From Lachnospiraceae bacterium AD3010 (GTDB taxonomy: Bacteria; Bacillota; Clostridia; Lachnospirales; Lachnospiraceae): a DNA stretch of 56,088 bases. The DNA is taken from assembly GCA_000622025.1 (NCBI GenBank), contig KK211390.1:66314-122401 (forward strand), in the 5' to 3' direction. The position numbers and the translations under genes were made by a program. Shown piece after piece: positions 50,975-56,088 of this stretch; position 1 is the first letter of the stretch; every line of letters starts with the position of its first letter. The notes beneath the pieces are model-generated. The model did no database searches and was not told the DNA's origin. It saw nothing but the letters and a program-made list of their open reading frames with translations.

Positions 50975-51579
50975 ACCGGGGCGCCCGCCTGTCCTAAGTC
51001 CGGCCGCAGAGGATCGTATACCAGCTCTATCTCCTTGTCATCCAGCATCCTGTCGATTGACTTCTGCTCGATAAGGTCAAGAATAAGCGGATCCCGTACC
51101 AGATGCTTCCAAACGGTATAGGTTGCCTTCACAAAATCCGGATTCAGCTTCACTTTATCCCTGATCAGCGGACAGGTATACGGAAGCTCCGAAACATTCC
51201 AGATAAGCACGAGATGCCCTTCATCCGGGAAGTGCGGCGAAAGAGGATAGGTCCTGCACTGAATAGGCCTCTTCTCCCTCGGACAGTTAGGCGCATCCTT
51301 ACACCTCACAAAAAAGACCTTTCCGTTCCAGGAGTAGGGAAACTCATACTCGTCTGTTGACTCCTCACTCCAGAAAAGCCAGTCATCCTTTCTGTCGTGA
51401 ACCTTATCCTCCCCGGGCAGAAGGTATATTCCCAGCTTTTCATCCCAGTGGCTGTCATCCCCCTTGCCGCAGCAAACCGCTCCGCATAAGGTTCCGCAGT
51501 CATAGCTTAGAGGCGAGACCCTGTCAAGAAAGCGGTACATCGCCCTGTAATCATCTTTTCTTATTGTGGATTTAATCAT
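50965..51579 (-). CDS. Cys-rich YkgJ-like putative metal-binding protein
   Basis: 204 residues with a cysteine array typical of YkgJ-related zinc/iron-chelating domains: CGTLCGAVCCGKGDDS (about residues 28-43), CKDAPNCPREKRPIQCRTYPLS (about 92-113, with the hallmark RPxxCRxYP) and a late Cys near 135. The biochemical role of the family is not established. It overlaps the AAC(3)-type gene by 8 bases, so the two are translated together. The end of the gene is inside a hairpin repeat. Confidence 0.75.
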   Translation of the reverse strand: MIKSTIRKDDYRAMYRFLDRVSPLSYDCGTLCGAVCCGKGDDSHWDEKLGIYLLPGEDKVHDRKDDWLFWSEESTDEYEFPYSWNGKVFFVRCKDAPNCPREKRPIQCRTYPLSPHFPDEGHLVLIWNVSELPYTCPLIRDKVKLNPDFVKATYTVWKHLVRDPLILDLIEQKSIDRMLDDKEIELVYDPLRPDLGQAGAPVSS

Positions 51580-52354
51580 CCTGCCCCGTATAGGTGCAGA
51601 TCTTTCTGCTCCTGTTATTCCTCACATCATTAAAAATTATGTCGTAGGTCTTCCCCATTTCAATGGTTTTCATAGGGATACCGTTGACCTCATATCTTCT
51701 GGCGGCTCCGGCTTTCTTAAAATCCTCCTCAAAAGGATAGATGGTGATAAAAATATCCTTGTCCAGATCACGTACATTCATGGAATAGGTACGCGTACTT
51801 TCAACGCCGTCGTAATCAATATATCCTGCCGTGAAGTCTTTCAGATAGCGATAGCTGATCCCCGCCTGTTCCTCCACATAATGCACAAAGGTATAGGAAT
51901 GCTGGCACTCCACATCAATAAATACATTCTTTGTATTGTGATCCCTGCAGTAGGTAAAGGGCGAATCCGCGCCGAAGGAACTCTTATTTGTCATAGCGCA
52001 GAGCTCTTCCGCATCCCTCCCCCATACGGCAAAGCTGTAGATCGGGTGCTGCGTTCTTCTGAAATCATCCCGCTTCAGCGCCGTACTTCCGATAACTCCG
52101 GTTTTGCAGGGTGTCTTCCTTATATCAAAAGTCTTACCCTTGCAGAACTCCCAGTTAAAGGTGGGAATAAGTATGGTTCCGTCCTTTCCGACCACATCTA
52201 TGATCCCGTCGATCAGATCATTCATATCACCGGAATCTCCGTTTTCCAGCGCCGTATATATGAGAGCCGTGGCATCGGACGCAAGCCACATGCTGTCTCC
52301 CTTTTCCAGTCCGAAATACTCCGGGATCCTTCGTAAAGGTACGTAATTATCCAA
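51572..52354 (-). CDS. AAC(3) family N-acetyltransferase
   Basis: 260 residues of the aminoglycoside 3-N-acetyltransferase fold. DGTILIPTFNWEFCKG (about residue 58), QHPIYSFAVWG (about 102) and SSFGADSPFTYC (about 124) match the family. Many chromosomal members act in capsule, lipid or antibiotic modification and do not confer resistance, so resistance should not be assumed. It is the first gene of a unit with the Cys-rich gene. With the ACP and MaoC genes close by, it may be part of a small acyl-transfer pathway. Confidence 0.88.
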   Translation of the reverse strand: MDNYVPLRRIPEYFGLEKGDSMWLASDATALIYTALENGDSGDMNDLIDGIIDVVGKDGTILIPTFNWEFCKGKTFDIRKTPCKTGVIGSTALKRDDFRRTQHPIYSFAVWGRDAEELCAMTNKSSFGADSPFTYCRDHNTKNVFIDVECQHSYTFVHYVEEQAGISYRYLKDFTAGYIDYDGVESTRTYSMNVRDLDKDIFITIYPFEEDFKKAGAARRYEVNGIPMKTIEMGKTYDIIFNDVRNNRSRKICTYTGQDD

Positions 52355-52388
52355 GCTGTTCTTTACTGCCTTTCAGGTTTTTTAGTAT

Positions 52389-52439
52389 AAGATCCTTCGC
52401 TACGCTGAATAAGATCCTTCGCTACGCTCAGGATGACAT
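52389..52439 (-). repeat. Hairpin repeat with GTA triloop and truncated copy
   Basis: A truncated copy (52389-52407) precedes a complete minus-strand copy (52411-52439) with ATCCT/AGGAT and GC-GTA-GC. With the adjacent terminator it accounts for the gap 52355-52580. Confidence 0.85.
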
Positions 52440-52470
52440 TGTCCCGCTCAGAGCACTCACAATTATACCA

Positions 52471-52513
52471 TAAAAATAACACCGGGATAAGGTGTCAACC
52501 CTGTCCCGGTGTT
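52471..52513 (-). terminator. Terminator after the secreted-protein gene
   Basis: The perfect 10-bp stem AACACCGGGA/TCCCGGTGTT (52478-52487 with 52504-52513) is followed on the minus strand by ATTTTTA. Confidence 0.8.
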
Positions 52514-52580
52514 GTGATCACTTTATTGTCCCCTGCTCTTTTCAAAAAGATAAGCAGGATCCCTATGATCCGGTATTAAC

Positions 52581-54029
52581 TTAGTCAACTGAAGTAATAA
52601 AGCAATCCTTGTCGCTGTTGTAATAGCCTTCTCCAACCGACTTATCGGATCTCTTGCGGAATGCCGCAACACCCTCAAGGTTATTTGCACCGTATACGAT
52701 AAGGGTATCAAAGCCATCAATACTCTTTGTGGTGTACCATACATCAGTCTTCGTCTTATTCTTGAATTCACTCTTCAGGAGCTTGCTTTCAAGTGAAGCA
52801 TCCGAAGCATCTCCGCTGCTAAGCTTCTTCATCTTAAGAACGTGGGTAAGGTAATATCCTATTGCCTGTGACTTCGCTGCCTTAGGCTCTGACCCCTCCT
52901 CGGTGCTACTCTTGGCATCGCTAGAATTAGCATCCTTTTCTTTTGTGGCCGTGAGACTCTTAAACTGTAAGGTAGCCTTTTTCAGCTTTCCGCTGCTCTT
53001 GAAATCAAGATCATCTCCCATAAGGCTAACATACTTATAAGAATCGCCATAATAATCCGCACTTACTGTTCCTGCTATACGGCGGCGTCTAATCTCGAAT
53101 TCTATCTTCTTACCCTTCAGAGCCTTGTTTACCTTCTTTAAGAGCTTCTTATCACTGCTGGTGCGGCTTACCTTTGTGCCGTCCACATCCCTGTAGCTCT
53201 TCTTTAATCTCAGAACGGGATAGAAGCTTGGCTGCTTGGAGGTCTTCTGGAAAGCGTTTTTGGTAAGCTTCTGCCACCTGCCATCCTTTGTTGAGCAGTA
53301 GGAAACCGTTGCAAACATATTGTTCTTGTACTTGAGGTCACTTACCTCAAAGAGCCTGAGCTTCTTTGCCTTCTGGCCGCTGGTCCACTGTATTACGGCT
53401 GCATCATATATGATCTTTCCGTTTCCGTTGGCATTTCCGCCCTTTTCACTCCAGGTAAACTTTGTATAGTCAAATATTCCTGCAGGCTTGCTGTCCACAT
53501 CCAGTCCGCCATCATTAACGGAGGCCGAAAGAGCGCCGTTTGTAGAAGCAACCTGTTTGTTGTAATAGTAATCACTCCCATATTCCCTATCGCCCACGAA
53601 GTCCTCGAACTCACCCTTATCGATACCATATGCATAAATTACATATGTATCACCTTCAATAGGGATGCAGTTATAGGAAACATGCCCCTCAATGCGTTCT
53701 GCCGTCCATTCCAAATCATCTCCCGTCTTTGCCGGCTTGTTGATCTTCTTTCCGTTGTAAATCATATCTGAGGAAACCATGTCCGCATCATCATATCCGG
53801 TCAATCCTGTCAGATAAAGAAGATACGTATGGGCAACAGAATAAGCATCCTTTGACCAGGTCGTAGGGTCCTTGGTCGGATCCGAAACGATCTTCTTTTC
53901 TTCAGTCTTCTCTTCTGCAAGTATTGCTTCTGCTCCCGTATTCTCTGCCGCAAACGCGATCGTGCCTGATGTCATAATAAGGGCTGCAGCAAGCAATAAT
54001 GCAAGTTGTCTCTTTAATCTTTTAATCAT
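52581..54029 (-). CDS. Secreted protein of unknown function
   Basis: 482 residues, not recognised. The start is set at the ATG at 54029 (MIKRLKRQLALLLAAALIM), 6-7 bases after AGAGAGGA; two other in-frame starts lie upstream. The signal peptide ends at GTIAFA. The mature part is Lys/Ser/Asp/Tyr-rich with no membrane segment or wall-sorting motif. Two regions look alike in outline: residues about 50-150 (YLLYLTGLTGYDDADM, VIYAYGID) and 390-482 (YYLTHVLKMKKL, DTLIVYGANNLEGVAAF). This suggests an internal duplication. It is divergent from the tyrosine recombinase and has its own promoter and terminator. Confidence 0.8.
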   Translation of the reverse strand: MIKRLKRQLALLLAAALIMTSGTIAFAAENTGAEAILAEEKTEEKKIVSDPTKDPTTWSKDAYSVAHTYLLYLTGLTGYDDADMVSSDMIYNGKKINKPAKTGDDLEWTAERIEGHVSYNCIPIEGDTYVIYAYGIDKGEFEDFVGDREYGSDYYYNKQVASTNGALSASVNDGGLDVDSKPAGIFDYTKFTWSEKGGNANGNGKIIYDAAVIQWTSGQKAKKLRLFEVSDLKYKNNMFATVSYCSTKDGRWQKLTKNAFQKTSKQPSFYPVLRLKKSYRDVDGTKVSRTSSDKKLLKKVNKALKGKKIEFEIRRRRIAGTVSADYYGDSYKYVSLMGDDLDFKSSGKLKKATLQFKSLTATKEKDANSSDAKSSTEEGSEPKAAKSQAIGYYLTHVLKMKKLSSGDASDASLESKLLKSEFKNKTKTDVWYTTKSIDGFDTLIVYGANNLEGVAAFRKRSDKSVGEGYYNSDKDCFITSVD

Positions 54030-54075
54030 TTTCATTCCTCTCTTTTCAAACAGTTGAAAATTCACTCCTATTCTT

Positions 54076-54105
54076 ATAGTAACTCTTTGTTGTAAAAAGG
54101 TTCAA
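54076..54105 (-). promoter_or_regulatory. Sigma-A promoter of the secreted-protein gene
   Basis: Minus-strand TTGAAC (54100-54105), 18-base spacer, TACTAT (54076-54081), about 45 bases upstream of the chosen ATG. It lies in the 94-base divergent gap shared with the recombinase gene. Confidence 0.65.
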
Positions 54106-54123
54106 AAAAGAAAGGAGATTTTT

Positions 54124-55077
54124 ATGAAATTCTTAAAATTCAATCCCACACTCGATGTTTACTTTGATCTTTGGGAGAAATCATCAGAGGGAGCCGTAAG
54201 AAGCTCCACGGAAAGATCGGTATTGGAGAGCTACAAAAGGATAACCGCCTTTATTCCGGCCTGCGGAAAGAAGCCTTTAGGCAGGACAAAGCTTAAGGAT
54301 ATTGATAAGGAAATGATCCTTTCTCTCAAAAGTGAGCTCTCCGAAAAGTGCAGCAGCTCCACCGCCAATCTGACACTGTCACTCCTTAAACGTATTCTTA
54401 ACGAGGCTCTGGAGGATGGCCTGATCAACCGTAATCCCTGTAGCGGTGTAAAGACCCTGCGGCGGTACGAACCTCCCGCAAGGGAAACCATTCACCGTGC
54501 GCTCTCCAAAAAGGAAACCCGCAGATTCCTAAAGCAGGCCGAGGGCTCCTTCTATTTCGATCTCTACCGCTTCCTCCTCTGCAGCGGAATACGCTGCGGT
54601 GAAGCAGGTGCCATAACCTACTCCGATATCAAAGCACAGGTGATCGAGATACGCCGCACCGTAACCCGCACGATCCAGGGCTACAGGATCGGTGAAGACG
54701 CAAAGACCGGAGCCGGCCGCCGGGACATTCCCCTTACAGAGGAATTAAAAGAGATCTGTGCCGACCGGAAGAAAAAGAACAGTTCCTTTAATGAGTATCT
54801 CTTCTATTCTCCCCGGGGACAGATCCTTATTCCCTCAAACGTTGACCAGGACATAAGGCGGATCTGCTTAAGATCAGGAATCGTGCCCTTCACGGCCCAT
54901 GCTTTCAGGGACACCTTCGCAACCCGGGCCATTGAGGGCGGCATGAATCCAAAGACCCTGCAGGAGATCCTGGGCCATAGCTCTTACGCCATTACCATGA
55001 CCCTCTATGCCCACGTCATGCCCTCTACCAAGGCGAAGGAAATGGGAAAGATCAATTTTTTGAGCAAAGATCTGTGA
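54124..55077 (+). CDS. Orphan tyrosine recombinase/integrase
   Basis: 317-residue tyrosine recombinase. The N-terminal SAM-like DNA-binding region spans about residues 1-110. The catalytic domain has every active-site residue: Arg in SGIRCGEAGAITYSD (about 158), Lys in AKTGAGRRDIPL (about 198), HAFRDTFATRA (His and Arg, about 259), GHSS (about 282) and Tyr in LYAHVMPS (about 293). AAAGGAGA lies 5 bases before the ATG. No excisionase, phage or conjugation gene is near. It stands between a secreted-protein gene and a headless surface-protein frame, a setting that suggests local DNA rearrangement. Confidence 0.95.
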   Translation: MKFLKFNPTLDVYFDLWEKSSEGAVRSSTERSVLESYKRITAFIPACGKKPLGRTKLKDIDKEMILSLKSELSEKCSSSTANLTLSLLKRILNEALEDGLINRNPCSGVKTLRRYEPPARETIHRALSKKETRRFLKQAEGSFYFDLYRFLLCSGIRCGEAGAITYSDIKAQVIEIRRTVTRTIQGYRIGEDAKTGAGRRDIPLTEELKEICADRKKKNSSFNEYLFYSPRGQILIPSNVDQDIRRICLRSGIVPFTAHAFRDTFATRAIEGGMNPKTLQEILGHSSYAITMTLYAHVMPSTKAKEMGKINFLSKDL

Positions 55078-55111
55078 ACAGATAAATCCTCACATCCGCC
55101 TTACACAGATG

Positions 55112-55189
55112 CCCGCCAGCTCCATTAGTAAACCTTGCTGTACCAAGACGATTACCGCATCGCCCCCTCGATTTTTCACCCCGCCAGCT
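55112..55189 (+). repeat. 10-bp direct repeats before the headless surface-protein frame
   Basis: CCCGCCAGCT occurs at 55112-55121 and again at 55180-55189, 68 bases apart. The second copy directly precedes the ATG of the truncated signal peptide. The recombinase stop is 35 bases upstream. They are candidate recombination sites; short repeats can also occur by chance. Confidence 0.4.
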
Positions 55190-56088
55190 ATGGTTTTCAC
55201 TCTGAATACCTCCGTATGGGCTGTGGAAATCGGAGATGACGAGGCAACAGTTGATGCTATTGTAACTAATGAAGAGGTCGCTGCAGACGATGCCATTGCA
55301 GAAGTGAACACTGATACTGACGATGATCAGTATAAGGATCTTCTGGCAGCCGGGTGGACAGCAACCACGAAAGCTGAGAACGATTCCCCTGATTACGATA
55401 AAGGAACAAAGGTTCTTAGTTTACATAAATCCGTTCCTATTTCGGGTCTTGTAGGCGACACAGATAAATCTCAGGATCTGACAATCGAGTTTGGTGGATC
55501 CGAAAGTTGCAATGCTCTTTATGGATTAAAGGTTGAAAGAGGAGTTGATGTGCAGGGTCAGGTTGTTGTTACATTGATGAGCAACAATGAGATCACTAAA
55601 GGAATTTATGATGAAAAATTGGATGTGAACATTGCCAGCAACAACTGTGGATACTCCTATATCGGAACCTCAGAAAAGCAAGAGGACAGAGTTGCTAAAG
55701 ACAGCGATGTTGAGAAGTGGGCTAAGGCTGCCTGCGGTGAGTATGTCGATGTTAAAGTTGATCCGACCAACGCAAAGGATTCATGGGATGATAAAGGTGT
55801 GCGTGTTCCTGGAAAGATCGTCTGCACATTCTTCTACAATGCAGCAGGTCTTGAGGAAGACAACAAGCCTTACGGAGAGGTAACAAAGGATGTTGGAGGT
55901 GCTAAGTTCACCTATAATGAGAACATTCCATACTTTGGAAAGAAGCTTGACAAGGCCGGATTTGCAGCAATCCTTGGTGCAGTTGGAATTTCTTCGAACA
56001 ATACAAAGTACACTGTTGACAAAGTTACACTTAAGATCCAGAAGGGCACAAATACCGCAATTATTAAATCGATCAAGCTTTCAGGCGG
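55190..56088 (+). CDS. Partial surface-protein frame lacking a full signal peptide (runs off window)
   Basis: An open frame of 299 codons with no stop before the window end. It begins MVFTLNTSVWAVEIGDDEA, which looks like the last third and cleavage site of a signal peptide (TSVWA, then acidic residues) without its basic and hydrophobic start. The frame stays open upstream to an ATG at 55109, but that stretch (SKPCCTKTITASPPRFFTPPA) is not a signal sequence and neither start has a Shine-Dalgarno site. The mature part is Asp/Lys/Val-rich (LTIEFGGSESCNALYGLKVE, CGEYVDVKVD, FTYNENIPYFGKKLDKAGF). The family is not recognised. It may be a silent cassette or a gene beheaded by rearrangement. Confidence 0.75.
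   Translation, partial: MVFTLNTSVWAVEIGDDEATVDAIVTNEEVAADDAIAEVNTDTDDDQYKDLLAAGWTATTKAENDSPDYDKGTKVLSLHKSVPISGLVGDTDKSQDLTIEFGGSESCNALYGLKVERGVDVQGQVVVTLMSNNEITKGIYDEKLDVNIASNNCGYSYIGTSEKQEDRVAKDSDVEKWAKAACGEYVDVKVDPTNAKDSWDDKGVRVPGKIVCTFFYNAAGLEEDNKPYGEVTKDVGGAKFTYNENIPYFGKKLDKAGFAAILGAVGISSNNTKYTVDKVTLKIQKGTNTAIIKSIKLSG

Noticed and set aside
51572-52354. Aminoglycoside resistance gene
   Set aside because: The AAC(3) fold is shared with many housekeeping acyltransferases, and there is no resistance-element context.
54124-55077. Prophage or integrative element
   Set aside because: Only a recombinase is present; no excisionase, replication, structural, conjugation or tRNA attachment features were seen on either side within the window.
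55062-55085. Terminator at the end of the recombinase gene
   Set aside because: ATCTGT/ACAGAT can pair around the stop codon, but the stem is short and A/T-rich and no T-tract follows.

Overview
The window reads as chromosomal DNA from a motile, Gram-positive, anaerobic Firmicute, most likely a Lachnospiraceae relative of Butyrivibrio or Eubacterium. The signs are the gene order uvrC, hprK, murB, rapZ, whiA and a Crh-like HPr; a class I heat-shock operon with CIRCE operators; the gdpP-rplI-dnaB block; a Lachnospiraceae-type Lys/Ala-rich protein; and large papain-like proteins carrying Big_2 domains. No rRNA, tRNA, CRISPR array or prophage module was seen. Assignments come from reading motifs by eye, not from a database search.

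Layout. 0.05-2.8 kb: flagellin with a long leader, then GDP-mannose pyrophosphorylase. 2.8-8.5 kb: a Uma2 nuclease-fold gene, then the operon hrcA-grpE-dnaK-dnaJ under a CIRCE operator. 8.5-13.1 kb: a GT-C-like membrane protein co-transcribed with a histone-H1-like protein, a GNAT enzyme, and class II aldolase. 13.3-23.8 kb: a minus-strand housekeeping run, ftsH-uvrC, hprK-glcK, then murB-rapZ-whiA-crh-lipid kinase. 24-35.7 kb: a surface block with a PilZ protein, a 1,379-residue coiled-coil protein anchored by one C-terminal membrane segment, and a 2,259-residue secreted papain-like protease with FnIII, MBG-like and Big_2 domains. 36-39.3 kb: a PucR-type regulator, tadA and an FkbH-like enzyme. 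39.5-47.9 kb: msmK-type ATPase, DUF624 protein, dgt, dnaB, rplI, gdpP and a YdjC-type deacetylase. 48-52.4 kb: dCMP deaminase, a CIRCE-controlled Hsp20, a sirtuin, MaoC and acyl-carrier proteins, a Cys-rich protein and an AAC(3)-type acyltransferase. 52.6-56.1 kb: a secreted protein, an orphan tyrosine recombinase, and a surface-protein reading frame that lacks most of its signal peptide and runs off the window.

The most striking non-coding feature is a dense family of small hairpin repeats, about 18 clusters, in most intergenic gaps. The core is a short outer stem, GA facing GA, then GC-GNA-GC. All four bases occur at N, the outer stem changes with compensation (ATCCT/AGGAT or ATTCT/AGAAT), and the core is once seated on a different stem. 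GC-GNA-GC is the known unusually stable DNA mini-hairpin, so the conservation looks structural. Some copies carry 79-bp or 90-bp structured inserts, and several donate the stop codon of the neighbouring gene. A second family is MITE-like; one 238-bp copy has inverted ends and a 7-bp flanking direct repeat.

Regulatory themes: HrcA/CIRCE links the DnaK operon to Hsp20. HPr kinase, an ROK glucokinase and a Crh-like HPr (Asp at position 15, Ser at 46) lie within 5 kb and suggest carbon catabolite control without phosphotransfer by this HPr. The flagellin leader has a GGA-loop hairpin and a GGA-containing Shine-Dalgarno site, as expected for CsrA control. PilZ and GdpP point to c-di-GMP and c-di-AMP signalling.
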